A model generated the notes under the pieces. The model was not told the DNA's origin. It made no database searches and was given only the letters and a program-made list of their open reading frames with translations. Of a stretch of 64,000 nt of DNA, positions 30,183 through 39,389 are shown piece after piece. The DNA comes from Desulfurococcales archaeon. GTDB lineage: Archaea > Thermoproteota > Thermoprotei_A > Sulfolobales > AG1. Numbering within the stretch: position 1 is the first letter of the stretch; each line of letters opens with the position of its first letter. The stretch is from the NCBI GenBank assembly GCA_009903825.1, contig WYEN01000115.1, positions 1 to 64,000 on the forward strand, in the 5' to 3' direction. Both the position numbers and the translations under genes were made by a program.

Positions 30183-32033
30183 TTGAAAGGCTGGTCTGGA
30201 AGATTCTTATATCTAGATGTAGGTAGGAGAGAGCATAAGATCGTATCTATAGATCATGATACTTTGATCAATTTTATTGGAGGAAGAGGTCTGGCCATAA
30301 AACTTCTATGGGATCTGAACCCTGTTGGAGTAGATCCTTTTTCTCCAGATAATCATCTGATATTTGCTGTAGGACCATTAACTGCATATCCTCTTCCAAG
30401 CTCTGGAAAAATGGTTGTAGCTTCTAAATCTCCTCTTACATATGGTTATGGAGATGGCAACATAGGAACTAAAGCGGCTGTGGAGCTTAGAAAATTAGGC
30501 TATGATGCCATAGTGATCAGAGGAAGATCTGATAGACCCCTCGTGATCTATGTCTCTTGTGAAGAGATACAATACTTAGATGCAGAGGATCTTTGGGGAA
30601 AAACTTCTCATGAGACTGAAGAAAAACTTTTGAAATTATATGGTAAAAATGTTGGAATACTATCCATAGGGCCTGCGGGAGAGAATCTGGTTAGATTTGC
30701 CACAGTTGTGAGCGAATTTGGAAGATCTGGTGGCAGACCTGGCATGGGTGCTGTAATGGGTTCTAAAAAGATCAAGGCTTTAGTATTGAAAGGATGTAAG
30801 GATCCTGAGCCTTTTGACAGAAAGGAGCTTATGAACGTGGGGATGGAGGCTTATAATGCTGTCAAAAATTCCCATGGATATTCTTTCTGGATGAGACAGG
30901 GAACTAATGCTACTATAGAATGGTCTCAGATAAACTCTGTCCTGCCCACTTATAATTTCAGAGAAGGCGTCTTTGATTTCTATGCTGGAATAGATGGATA
31001 TATGTTAGAGAGCATGAGGATCTCTCAGAAAGGCTGTCCTCTATGCAACATGCCATGTGGTCATATAGTTAGATATGTCACTGATATTGCTGAAGGCAGA
31101 GCCGAGCTTGATTATGAGAATATAGCTATGTTAGGCTCTAATCTAGGGATTGCTCCTCTAAATAGAGTTTCTAGACTTAATTATCTTGCTGACGCATATG
31201 GCTTAGATACTATCTCTCTAGGAAATGTTCTAGGTTTCACTATGGAGGCTTCTGAGAAGAAGCTGATTGATTATAAAATTGAGTGGGGAGATTATAAAGA
31301 AGCGATCAGATTAATAGAAGACATAACATATAGAAGAGGGATCGGGGATCTTCTCTCACATGGAGTTAGATATGTCTCAGAGAAAATAGGTGGCGAAGCC
31401 AAAGATTTTGCAATGCATGTTAAAGGTCTAGAGATATCAGCATATAATTGTCATACTGCCGAGGCTATGGCTCTGGCATATGGGACATCACCTATAGGTG
31501 CACATCATAAAGATGCTTTCGCCATTACAATAGATGTGAGAGAAGGCAGACTGACTTATCAGCCTGAGAAAGTTGAGAAAGTAATTTGGATGCAAAATAT
31601 TAGAGGAGGAATGTTTGAAAGCATAACAACATGTAGATTTCCATGGGTAGAGCTCAATATAGATCTTAATTATTACCCGAGACTTCTTAAAGCTGCAACA
31701 GGAGTAGACTATACTTGGGATAAGATCTATGAGATTGCTAATAGGATCTATACTCTTATAAGAAGTTTCTGGATAAGAGAATATATTGTCAATGGTTATA
31801 AATGGTCTATAGAGATCGATATGCCTCCAGCAAGATGGTTTAAAGAGCCTATGAAGAAAGGTCCTTTCGCAGGGGCTAAATTAGATGTTAATCGTTTTAT
31901 TGATATGCTTAGATACTATTATAAACTCAGAGGATGGGATGAAAATGGTGTGCCTAAGAGAGAGACTCTTAGAAGACTTGGCCTAATGTTTGTTGAGAAA
32001 GATCTTGAGAAAATAGGAGTTAGATTAAGCTAA
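30183..32033 (+). CDS. Aldehyde:ferredoxin oxidoreductase family enzyme (tungstopterin)
   Basis: Tungsten (or molybdenum) bis-pterin enzyme that oxidises aldehydes to acids with ferredoxin. The N-terminal domain shows FIGGRGLAIKLLWDL and GPLTAYPLPSSGKM. The [4Fe-4S] ligands are C-x2-C-x3-C at about 284-291 (GCPLCNMPCG) with a fourth Cys near 482 (TTCRFPW). 616 aa, normal for the family. TTG start, GGTG 8 nt upstream. The moaC gene further along supports pterin cofactor synthesis in this organism. The substrate is not predictable. Confidence 0.93.
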   Translation: MKGWSGRFLYLDVGRREHKIVSIDHDTLINFIGGRGLAIKLLWDLNPVGVDPFSPDNHLIFAVGPLTAYPLPSSGKMVVASKSPLTYGYGDGNIGTKAAVELRKLGYDAIVIRGRSDRPLVIYVSCEEIQYLDAEDLWGKTSHETEEKLLKLYGKNVGILSIGPAGENLVRFATVVSEFGRSGGRPGMGAVMGSKKIKALVLKGCKDPEPFDRKELMNVGMEAYNAVKNSHGYSFWMRQGTNATIEWSQINSVLPTYNFREGVFDFYAGIDGYMLESMRISQKGCPLCNMPCGHIVRYVTDIAEGRAELDYENIAMLGSNLGIAPLNRVSRLNYLADAYGLDTISLGNVLGFTMEASEKKLIDYKIEWGDYKEAIRLIEDITYRRGIGDLLSHGVRYVSEKIGGEAKDFAMHVKGLEISAYNCHTAEAMALAYGTSPIGAHHKDAFAITIDVREGRLTYQPEKVEKVIWMQNIRGGMFESITTCRFPWVELNIDLNYYPRLLKAATGVDYTWDKIYEIANRIYTLIRSFWIREYIVNGYKWSIEIDMPPARWFKEPMKKGPFAGAKLDVNRFIDMLRYYYKLRGWDENGVPKRETLRRLGLMFVEKDLEKIGVRLS

Positions 32034-32036
32034 TAA

Positions 32037-32451
32037 TAAGTTTTTATCAGCTCTCTTCTAAGTATATATGATATCAGCAGTGAAGAAGTTAATGATATGA
32101 TCAGGATTAAAGCAGTTATAGCGTTTATCTGTGGAGATATACCTCCTCTTCCTGTCATAGACTATATAAATATCGGCCACATATATGGAATAACAAATAT
32201 GCTGAGATCTATTTCTTCAGGATATTTATTTTTAATGACTCAAGAATCTATTTATCTATGTTTTTAATATTTGTTCTTCAATCTCTTGTCCAGCAATCCT
32301 ATCAGCAGCTTTATTAACATTCGCTCTATCATTTGATGATCTTGTGAAGACATTATTTACCACAGGACCCGGCTTTAAAACTTGGGCTATTTTGGCCTTC
32401 ATATTTATTTATTCATATTTATTTATAATACTTGTATTTATTGATGTATGA
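32037..32451 (+). pseudogene. Remnant of a polyamine-type ABC transporter permease (PotC-like)
   Basis: The last 50 codons or so, ending at the TGA at 32449-32451, read ILSAALLTFALSFDDLV and then LFTTGPGFKTWAIL, the conserved EAA-loop and C-terminal region of PotC-type permeases. Upstream to about 32040 the frame is broken by stops and shifts, and only scattered hydrophobic stretches remain. It precedes a truncated substrate-binding protein gene, so this is a decayed spermidine/putrescine-type transporter locus. No intact frame covers the region. Confidence 0.6.
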
Positions 32452-32458
32452 GATCTCT

Positions 32459-32475
32459 TAAAAAATTTATAAGCT
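32459..32475 (+). promoter_or_regulatory. TATA-box promoter of the structured RNA
   Basis: AAAATTTATAAGC is centred near 32469, which is 26-27 bp upstream of the first GC-rich base (32496) of the structured RNA. This is the canonical archaeal TATA-to-start distance, in an otherwise AT-rich stretch. Confidence 0.5.
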
Positions 32476-32495
32476 TCTGAATCTTTATATTCATT

Positions 32496-32676
32496 GGTGA
32501 CCCTGGGTCTCCAAGATCCGTAGGGCTGTGAAGTCTCTGGCGACAGAGACTGAGTTTCTGCGGTGAGGGGGCTCGGGGAGACCGTTGAGAAGTAGATGGC
32601 GGAGAGCCTGAGGCCAATAAATATGAAGAGCAATGAACCGTCATCTACCGAGAAACGGTACTACGGGAGTAGTATA
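32496..32676 (+). ncRNA. Unidentified structured RNA with a kink-turn
   Basis: GC-rich island in AT-rich surroundings that folds well. Helix A is GGTCTCC (32506-32512) with GGAGACC (32577-32583). Inside it, CCGTAG (32518-32523) pairs with CTGCGG (32558-32563), leading to a canonical kink-turn: 3-nt bulge 32527-32529, GA at 32530-32531 opposite GA at 32552-32553, then an 8-bp stem closed by a GCGA loop. A second helix pairs 32592-32602 with 32638-32648 (11 bp, one G-U), and a hairpin TACTAC-GGGA-GTAGTA lies at 32659-32674. It binds L7Ae by inference only. I see no H/ACA box, no RNase P conserved regions and no SRP helix 8 motif. Confidence 0.6.
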
Positions 32677-32689
32677 TAATAAGTCAAAA

Positions 32690-33328
32690 ATTGGTGTGGT
32701 GGATAGTTTAAGAAAACTTTTTGATCTAGATTTTCTTCAGAGATATAGCAAAAGAATTTTTATAATAGATGATCCTATTACTGCAACTATGATCGGACTT
32801 ATATATCTAGGCAGAGATTTCACAGATCCTAGGAGCTATACTGTAGAAAGTTTATCAGAAGTGTATGAGTTCTTTAGAAAAATTGTCCCTCATATAGTTT
32901 TTCTTACAACTGATCAGCTGATTCAGGAGTTGATTAGAGAGAGTGTTTATGCAGGTGTTGCATGGAGTGGAGATGCTCTTCAGGCCGTGGTACAGAATGA
33001 GAATCTAGAGTATAATGTGCCGATAGAGGGAGGAGATCTTTGGATAGATATGTGGAGTATAGCTTCGAATGCTAAAAATATTGATCTAGGGTATACATGG
33101 ATAGATTTCACATTAGATCCTTGGGTTGCGGCTTTGAACACTACAAGCATATGGTACGCAAATCCTGTTCCATTGTCTAACGAATATATCCCAGAGAAGA
33201 TCCTTAATAATCCAGCTGTTTATCCTGATGAAGACACTAGAAAAAGATTAAAACTTTTCAGACCATTAACAGAAGAGGAGAGTAGAAGAATATCAGAGAT
33301 TATATGGTCTCGTGTGGCTGGAGTTTAA
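32690..33328 (+). pseudogene. Truncated polyamine ABC transporter substrate-binding protein (PotD-like)
   Basis: The C-terminal two thirds of a PotD-type periplasmic binding protein: DDPITATMIGLIYLG, GVAWSGDALQAV, VPIEGGDLWIDMWSIASNA and DPWVAALNTTSIWYANPVP are in the normal order. The N-terminal lobe start, signal peptide and lipobox are missing, and homology begins abruptly just after the structured RNA. The frame stays open as far as 32633, but there is no convincing start, so the product would be neither exported nor complete. Confidence 0.75.
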
Positions 33329-33400
33329 AATCTAAATAAACCATGGATCTTGCTTTCTATAATTTTTAAGTTTTCCTATAAAAATGTTCTTGGTGTATAA

Positions 33401-33673
33401 ATGACGTCTCAAAGCATCAAGCCTGAGAGTCCTATGAAGATTTTGAGAATAGCTTTGTCAAAGACTGTCATGGTTAAATTGAAGGATGGTACAGAGCTCG
33501 TGGGTCTAATGGACTCTGTAGACTCTACTATGAACGTAGTGTTGAGAGAAGCTGTACAGATAGATGAGAATGAGAGACTTGTTGCAAAATATGGCAAGAT
33601 ATTGATAAGAGGCTCACAGATCCTTTATATAGCCACTAATTATGGAGAGACTAAAGTACTTAATTTAAGATAG
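33401..33673 (+). CDS. Sm-like archaeal protein (Lsm)
   Basis: Lsm/SmAP ring protein that binds U-rich RNA. Sm1 is LKDGTELVGLMDSVDSTMNVVL (about 26-47, given here in part) and Sm2 is KILIRGSQILYIA near the end. 90 aa with a slightly extended N-terminus. ATG start, with GGTG 5 nt upstream. It is followed after 10 bp by rio2 and then the DUF460 gene on the same strand, so the three probably form an RNA-related operon. Confidence 0.93.
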   Translation: MTSQSIKPESPMKILRIALSKTVMVKLKDGTELVGLMDSVDSTMNVVLREAVQIDENERLVAKYGKILIRGSQILYIATNYGETKVLNLR

Positions 33674-33683
33674 GAGAGAATCT

Positions 33684-34583
33684 GTGCTTCACAAGATCTT
33701 TGGCAAGCTCTCTAAAGAGGATTTTATTGTATTAAATGTAGTAGCAAGATATCTTGATTCATATGAGTATGTGCCTCTTAGAATATTAAGTGATCATATA
33801 GATCTTTCTAGAAAAACTTTAAATGAAAGTCTTAAAAGATTAGTCTCATTACATCTGTTAACAACAGATCCTCAGAATCTTCTTGGTTATAAAATGACTT
33901 TCACCGGTCTCAATGTGCTATCTCTCAAAAGACTTGCTGATCGAGGAATAGTAAAAATGTTAGGCCCTATGATCGGAGTTGGTAAAGAGAGCGTAGTGTA
34001 TTTAGCCAAAGATCATATGAATAGATCATTAGCAATCAAATTCTATAGAATAGGATTTAAAAGTTTTAAAAATTTCTCTAAAAAAAGATCTTATGATGTG
34101 AAAAGTGGTGGAAACATATGGTTGTTAAGAAGCATATTTTCTGCTGAGAGAGAATATGAGATATTTAACAAGCTGAATAATATAAACGCGTCTGTGCCTA
34201 GAGTGTTTGGAAGAGAGCTGAACGCGATTGTAATGGAATATATAGAGGGAGTTCTCTTATATAAGTTAAAAGTTGCTAAAGATCCTTATAAAATTCTTAG
34301 AGACATCTTAGAGACTGTGAGAAAAGCATATGTAGAGCTAGGAGTAGTACACTCTGATCTTAGTCAGTATAATGTGCTGGTTAATATATCAGAGGAGAGT
34401 GAGAGAGCATATGTGTTTGACTGGCCTCAGTGGGTTTATTTTTATGAGCCTTCTGCAGAAAATCTTCTTATCAGAGATCTTAATATATTGATCAGGTTTT
34501 TTAGAAATAGATTTGGTATAAAAGATATTAGTGTTGATAAAGTCTATAAATATGTGACTGGCGAGGCAGAAGATTTTGTGTAG
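33684..34583 (+). CDS. rio2: Rio2 atypical protein kinase/ATPase
   Basis: Ribosome maturation kinase acting on the small subunit. The N-terminal winged helix (1-85) is typical of Rio2. The nucleotide loop is IGVGKESVVYLA near 96-107, the catalytic loop VHSDLSQYNVLV near 220-231, and the metal-binding Asp lies in FDWPQW near 246. 299 aa. GTG start with GGAGAG upstream. It overlaps the DUF460 gene by 8 bp. Confidence 0.94.
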   Translation: MLHKIFGKLSKEDFIVLNVVARYLDSYEYVPLRILSDHIDLSRKTLNESLKRLVSLHLLTTDPQNLLGYKMTFTGLNVLSLKRLADRGIVKMLGPMIGVGKESVVYLAKDHMNRSLAIKFYRIGFKSFKNFSKKRSYDVKSGGNIWLLRSIFSAEREYEIFNKLNNINASVPRVFGRELNAIVMEYIEGVLLYKLKVAKDPYKILRDILETVRKAYVELGVVHSDLSQYNVLVNISEESERAYVFDWPQWVYFYEPSAENLLIRDLNILIRFFRNRFGIKDISVDKVYKYVTGEAEDFV

Positions 34584-36591
34584 TGAAAAAATTGATGATA
34601 TGATTGTTGCAGGAATAGATCTTTATCGAGGAAGTGTTCTGTCTCGAGAAGGTGCTTACTACTCGATCTCTATAGTGTCTAAAGATAAAATTATTTATGA
34701 GGCTCAGGATCTGTCTCTACCTAAGGTCTTGAGATTGTTACATGAGTACAAACCTCGTTATCTTGTTGTTGATAATTTATATGAGCTTGCTCCCGACAGA
34801 AAAGGTCTCCACAAGATCTTTTCTTTACTACCTTCTTCTACAGAGATCTTATTAGCAACATATGATCCTGTAGAGGGATATAAAGATCTAAGAGAGGTGG
34901 CATATAAATATGGTTTATATGATCTTAAGAAAAAGCCTGATTCACTTACTACAGCGAGGATATTAGCACAGCTAGGTCTTCGAGGTGTCGGATTCAAAAT
35001 AAGAGTGTGGGAGGAGAAAGTTAAGATATTGATTTCGAGGAATAAATCTAGTAGAGCTGGCGGAAGTTCTGAAGATAGATACAAAAGATCTTCTAGAGCA
35101 TATGTTTTAAGAATAACTAAAAAGATCAAAGATGCATTAGATAGAGCAGGTTTTACATATGAAATGACTTTAAGAAGATCTAGTGGAGGAATAGATAGGG
35201 CTGTTTTTATAGTTAATGCTTCACGAAATGATCTATTAGGGATCGTGAGGCCTATGAAAGGTAGATATGTGAGAGTCTCTCTGAAACCTGTGATAAGATC
35301 CATTATCAACATACCTCAAGAGACAATAATGATTTCAAAACCTATTATAGTTGGTATTGATCCTGGGATGAATTATGGTATTGCTATAATGGATTTTGAA
35401 GGCAGGATCTTATTAACAGAGACTGTCTTTGGAGGAGATTTAAGTGTCATAATTAATAAGATAACCAGATACGGCTCTCCTGTTATAATAGCCACAGATA
35501 AAAGACCTGTGCCAGATAGCGTTAAAAAAATAGCGTCTATATTTGGTGCAAAAATTTTTGAGCCTGATCATATTTCTACGGATATCGAAAAAGAGGAGCT
35601 GGTTAGATCATCTGGTTATAATGTTGGCTCTATTCATGAAAGAGATGCGCTATATGCTGTTTTACTTTTCTATAGAAGATATCTTCCTAAATTCTCTCAG
35701 ATTGATAAAATTGTTAGAGAACTGGGGCTTAACATAGATTCTGTAAAAATAAAAGCTGATGTCGCAAGAGGTGTAGACATAGCATCTGCTATTGAAAAGA
35801 TCTTTAGTGAAGCATTATATGAAGAAGATCATAAGATTAACTTAGGTATACGAGATTTTCTTAGAGAATTTATTTCAGAAGAAAATAGATTAAGAAAATT
35901 AGAAGAGGAGTTTAATAAGGTAGTTCAAGAAAATAAACAGCTGAAAGAAAAAATCAATGAGCTGTTGAAAAAATTACATAATCTTCAGATGGATATTGAG
36001 ATATTTAAAAAAGAGACTAAAAGCGAAGTTCTTAGAGAAAGAGAGATCTCTCTGTTGCATGAGAGAATAAGAGTTTATCAAGATCTGCTGAAAAATCTCG
36101 AGGATCAAGTGATTGAACTTAAGAACACGATCTATATGTACAAAGATCTTTTTAAACGGGTCGCAAAAGGAGAATATATATTTATTCCTGTGATCAATGA
36201 ACTTGTCGATGCACAGGATCTTTTGAAAAAAGCTTTGCATATGTCTGACGAGAACTTATATATCGTGATGTCAAGATCTTCTGTAGATGATATGATTGTT
36301 AAAAAACTTCTTTCTAGATATCTCAACAGAAAAATCATTATAATCTCAGAGAAAGATTGCCTTAGAAGATGTTTTGGCGATGAATTGGAGCATATATGTT
36401 GTGTTGATATTAATATGTTCACAGATGAGGCTATTGATCTTGATGAGTGGATTATTGTTAAAAAAGATTTTTTGGAGAGACTAATTGCTTGGTATAGAGA
36501 GAGCGTTAAGTCTCTTCCTAAGAGACTGATAAAGTCTGAAGAAGATCTTTTGAGAATTTTAGAGGAATATCGTTTATCAAAAAATAAATGA
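34576..36591 (+). CDS. DUF460 protein, predicted RNase H-fold nuclease with coiled coil
   Basis: Archaeal DUF460 family. An N-terminal RNase H-like domain (about 8-150) and a second one starting at about 256 (IIVGIDPGMNYGIAIMD) are followed by a long coiled coil (about 425-520) and a C-terminal alpha/beta part. The aspartates of GIDPG and HERDALYAV are likely metal ligands. The biochemical role is unknown; the family is predicted to act on RNA or DNA. TTG start overlapping rio2 by 8 bp, so it is translationally coupled to a ribosome maturation factor. Total 671 aa. Confidence 0.88.
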   Translation: MCSEKIDDMIVAGIDLYRGSVLSREGAYYSISIVSKDKIIYEAQDLSLPKVLRLLHEYKPRYLVVDNLYELAPDRKGLHKIFSLLPSSTEILLATYDPVEGYKDLREVAYKYGLYDLKKKPDSLTTARILAQLGLRGVGFKIRVWEEKVKILISRNKSSRAGGSSEDRYKRSSRAYVLRITKKIKDALDRAGFTYEMTLRRSSGGIDRAVFIVNASRNDLLGIVRPMKGRYVRVSLKPVIRSIINIPQETIMISKPIIVGIDPGMNYGIAIMDFEGRILLTETVFGGDLSVIINKITRYGSPVIIATDKRPVPDSVKKIASIFGAKIFEPDHISTDIEKEELVRSSGYNVGSIHERDALYAVLLFYRRYLPKFSQIDKIVRELGLNIDSVKIKADVARGVDIASAIEKIFSEALYEEDHKINLGIRDFLREFISEENRLRKLEEEFNKVVQENKQLKEKINELLKKLHNLQMDIEIFKKETKSEVLREREISLLHERIRVYQDLLKNLEDQVIELKNTIYMYKDLFKRVAKGEYIFIPVINELVDAQDLLKKALHMSDENLYIVMSRSSVDDMIVKKLLSRYLNRKIIIISEKDCLRRCFGDELEHICCVDINMFTDEAIDLDEWIIVKKDFLERLIAWYRESVKSLPKRLIKSEEDLLRILEEYRLSKNK

Positions 36592-36613
36592 CTTTGGCAA
36601 ATTCTTTTTATTT

Positions 36614-37846
36614 TTAAAATAGAGTTAGTTTTCCTTCAACAAATAGATCTGTTAATCTCGTTATGTTTGCGAGCTCCTCATCCACTATAGATCTTATCTC
36701 TGACTTTATATTATCTGATAAATGATATCCCTGCTCAGGCACTACTTTGACTCCAGCCATCAAAGGTTGATCTATAGGTCTTCCTATCTGACTTAATAAT
36801 TCTACATATACTTCTCTAATGCCTTTCACCTCATTATAAATCTTCTCAGCGATCATGAATGCCAATACGTTATATATCTTTCCTACATGTGATACAGGGT
36901 TTTTACCTGCAGTAGCCTCAAGACTCATAAATCTCATAGGTGTTATAAGTCCGTTGGCTCTGTTTCCTCTTCCTGTCATTCCATCATCTCCATGTTCAGC
37001 TGATGTTCCCGTGACTGTTAGATATACTATTCCTTTCTCGGGTATGTCTGCTGTGTTTAGATACACCTCTATCTCATCAAACTCGACATTTTTAACTAGA
37101 TAATCTGTTATTCTATCCTTCACTTCTTCCTTGATCGATAGATAGTGCTGAAGATCTGGTATTAGATGCGAGATCATAGAGCTGGCTACTGTGATCTTTG
37201 CTTTATTCCCTATTCTGAGACCCATGACTTTGACGTCCTCGCCTATCTCTGGATATCTGTTTTTGAATTCTCTTGAGTTTATATATCTCTCTGTCATTAA
37301 TACTGCTCTTTCTAATCTGCTCATAGGAGCATATCCTGAGCCAAAGCTTGTGTCGTTTGCAAGAGGTGTCTTCTCGATCCCCGTCTCGAAGAGCCCCCTA
37401 AGATCTCTGCTTCCTTGACCGATCTTGTAGTCAATTATTACATGTTTATCTGGGTCTAGAAATCTGAAGTTTCTCTTGATCCATTCTCTCACGGCTTCTA
37501 TGATGAGAGTTCCAATAGGGATCCTCTCAGGCTCTGAAGATCCTGATGTATAGACAGTTGTTGTTGCTCTGCCAGATATGAGAATGTATATAGGCTGTAT
37601 AACCTCTCCACCGCCGAATCTAGGGCTAGACTGGCCTCCTACGACGAGGGTCTTATCAAGATTATGATGAAGAATTACTCCATATCTCTTTTTATAATAT
37701 TTTGACAATGCTATGCTAGAGGCTTCAGAAGCCGCGTCAGCAATGTAATCCGGGTGTCCAAGACCTTTTCTCTCTACAAGCTCTATATAATGAGTCTCAA
37801 CAGGCTGAACGTTAATTTCCTCAACAACAATATTTCTCTCAGGCAT
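36614..37846 (-). CDS. mat: S-adenosylmethionine synthetase, archaeal type
   Basis: Archaeal methionine adenosyltransferase, only distantly related to bacterial MetK. Motifs seen include [20 protein letters not shown] near the N-terminus, [13 protein letters not shown] near 70-82, and [20 protein letters not shown] near 275-294. 410 aa, normal. ATG start with GAGGG upstream. It converges with the DUF460 gene, with stop codons 22 bp apart. Confidence 0.97.
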   Translation of the reverse strand: MPERNIVVEEINVQPVETHYIELVERKGLGHPDYIADAASEASSIALSKYYKKRYGVILHHNLDKTLVVGGQSSPRFGGGEVIQPIYILISGRATTTVYTSGSSEPERIPIGTLIIEAVREWIKRNFRFLDPDKHVIIDYKIGQGSRDLRGLFETGIEKTPLANDTSFGSGYAPMSRLERAVLMTERYINSREFKNRYPEIGEDVKVMGLRIGNKAKITVASSMISHLIPDLQHYLSIKEEVKDRITDYLVKNVEFDEIEVYLNTADIPEKGIVYLTVTGTSAEHGDDGMTGRGNRANGLITPMRFMSLEATAGKNPVSHVGKIYNVLAFMIAEKIYNEVKGIREVYVELLSQIGRPIDQPLMAGVKVVPEQGYHLSDNIKSEIRSIVDEELANITRLTDLFVEGKLTLF

Positions 37847-37898
37847 TTTAAACCCTCAACTATGGTTATTCAATAATCATATTTAAGACTTACAACTG

Positions 37899-37930
37899 AA
37901 AGCCTCGCCTTTTAGGGCGGAGAGAAGGTC
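37899..37930 (+). mobile_element. IS200/IS605-like end remnant (candidate)
   Basis: AAGCCTCGCCTTTTAGGGCG and the following GGAG form a short imperfect hairpin very like the right-end palindromes of archaeal IS200/IS605 elements. No TnpA or TnpB frame is present nearby. A related palindrome in inverted orientation lies at 38425-38445. This could be a relic or a coincidental hairpin. Confidence 0.35.
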
Positions 37931-38050
37931 AGAAAGAAAAAATAGAGTTAATTAATAAAAAAGATCAGACGGGGTTCTAAAGAGAAATCATCTCTCATAG
38001 GATAGAGCGGTCATCATCAATAATAAAATTTGATAACAACCTAATATATG

Positions 38051-38125
38051 GGGCCCGTAGCCTAGTCAGGATAAGGCGCCGGCCTTCGGAGCCGGAGATC
38101 CCGGGTTCAAATCCCGGCGGGCCCG
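38051..38125 (+). tRNA. tRNA-Arg (TCG)
   Basis: Cloverleaf with acceptor GGGCCCG/CGGGCCC, D arm GCCTAGTCAGGATAAGGC, anticodon loop CTTCGGA giving anticodon TCG, and T arm around GGGTTCAAATCCC. The discriminator is G; CCA is not encoded and no intron is seen. An AT-rich TATA-like ATAATAAAATTTG near 38020-38032 fits the expected promoter distance. Confidence 0.96.
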
Positions 38126-38549
38126 TCTTCAGATGAATCCTGCCCGTCTCGTTTTATACTAGGTTTTAATGATTCACACTCCAACTTTTAATTCTATAGA
38201 AGATCATCTTTTCTATAGCGGAGTCTCAGGCGTTAGTTCTCTGAAGAGGAATTAATGATTCCATCTCAATAATTATCAGTCTGAAGATAATGCTTTGAGT
38301 CCCGGGGTGTCAGAGCGCACTGACGAGGTGCCCATTCAGGAATCGATCCATGGCCCTCAAAACAATATGTTTTATTACTGTTGTAGATATCTACTTAGAA
38401 AGTTTTAAAACGCAAACATTGACTACCTCACCTGAAAGGCGAGGTTCGCCCTGTTATCATAATACTTAAAAGGCTATAAGGATCGTATATTTGAGACATG
38501 AAATGATTTTTTGGATCTTTTATTTAAATATTAAATATTTAGTAATCAA
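38126..38549. other. Gene-poor intergenic region with foldable patches
   Basis: No protein gene of convincing quality. CTATAGAA (38197-38204) pairs with TTCTATAG (38212-38219) to form a perfect 8-bp hairpin. At about 38308-38340 a GC-rich patch includes GTCAG-AGCGCA-CTGAC, a small hairpin, within GGGGTG...GTGCCC. The palindrome at 38425-38445 is listed separately. A small RNA is possible, but I cannot assign C/D or H/ACA boxes. Confidence 0.3.
38425..38445 (-). mobile_element. Second IS200/IS605-like end palindrome (candidate)
   Basis: ACCTCACC-TGAAA-GGCGAGGT is an 8-bp stem with one A-C mismatch. Read on the minus strand (ACCTCGCCTTTCAGGTGAGG) it resembles the sequence at 37899-37930. The two may be end remnants of the same element family, but they enclose a functional-looking tRNA-Arg rather than a transposase gene. 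Confidence 0.3.
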
Positions 38550-39317
38550 TCATTTATATAATTTTCTCAGGGTAGGTGGTGAGAGCAGCTCGAGACTTGC
38601 TGAATTCTCTTCTTTTCTTAAGATTCCTGCGAAGACTGATTGTGATGCTGGCACAGCTACATTTATAATATGAGAGAAGCCTAGTTTAGTATATAGCTCT
38701 TTGGATCCGTGAGAATGTCCATGTATCACTAGGTCAGGTCTTGTCTCTGTTATAACCTTCTCATATCCTCTGTGCCCCATATATTTTAATATGTTCTCAG
38801 GCTCTCCTCTAGCCGTAATGAATGTAGGCGTGTAGTGAAGAAGAAATATTAGAAGGTCGCATGAGGATCTTAGTTTCATCAGATTCTCTCTTGCTATATA
38901 GATCCTTTTTTCATATATTTCTTTTAAATATGGCATATTTTTTTGTTGCCATGTAGTTAGTTTTTCAAGAGATCCTCTTGAGCCGTATATGCATACTCTG
39001 GATCCATTGATCATTGATTGCCAAAAGGAGTCGTCTAGCCATATCACATCTTTATATCTTGTTTTAAAAAGATCTTGTTTATCGACATGTTCCTCGTTTC
39101 CATAGATAGATATTATAGGGGTTTCATCGCCATATTTTTTTCTGAGAAAAAATCTTATGTTCTCATACCCCTCTATATCACCTTGTTCTACTATGTCTCC
39201 AGCTAGAAGAATAATATCTGGTCTGAAACTTAGAAGAGAATTTATTGATGCTACTATTAAGGGAAAATATCTGGGCATGTGAACATCTGAGAAAGCTATA
39301 AATCTTATGAAAGACAT
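38550..39317 (-). CDS. Calcineurin-like metallophosphoesterase
   Basis: Metal-dependent phosphoesterase of about 255 aa. The ordered motifs are FSDVHMPRY (D-x-H) at about 8, LLAGDIVEQG (GD) near 40, YGNEEHVD near 74 (GNEE in place of GNHD) and VIHGHSHGS (GHxH) near 211. Substrate unknown. The ATG at 39317 is preferred over a GTG at 39323 because that GTG lies just after the GGTG ribosome site. It is transcribed divergently from the zinc-ribbon gene. Confidence 0.88.
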   Translation of the reverse strand: MSFIRFIAFSDVHMPRYFPLIVASINSLLSFRPDIILLAGDIVEQGDIEGYENIRFFLRKKYGDETPIISIYGNEEHVDKQDLFKTRYKDVIWLDDSFWQSMINGSRVCIYGSRGSLEKLTTWQQKNMPYLKEIYEKRIYIARENLMKLRSSCDLLIFLLHYTPTFITARGEPENILKYMGHRGYEKVITETRPDLVIHGHSHGSKELYTKLGFSHIINVAVPASQSVFAGILRKEENSASLELLSPPTLRKLYK

Positions 39318-39389
39318 AGACACACCAATTAAAAATATTGAAACAGCTTATAAGTTGATAAAATATTATAATTCGGAGGGCTGAAAAAC

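Noticed and set aside
32496-32676. The structured RNA as SRP (7S) RNA or ordinary RNase P RNA
   Set aside because: I see neither the SRP helix 8 motif (GGAAG...AGCAG) nor the conserved RNase P regions. The length is also short for both. A computed covariance search would be decisive.
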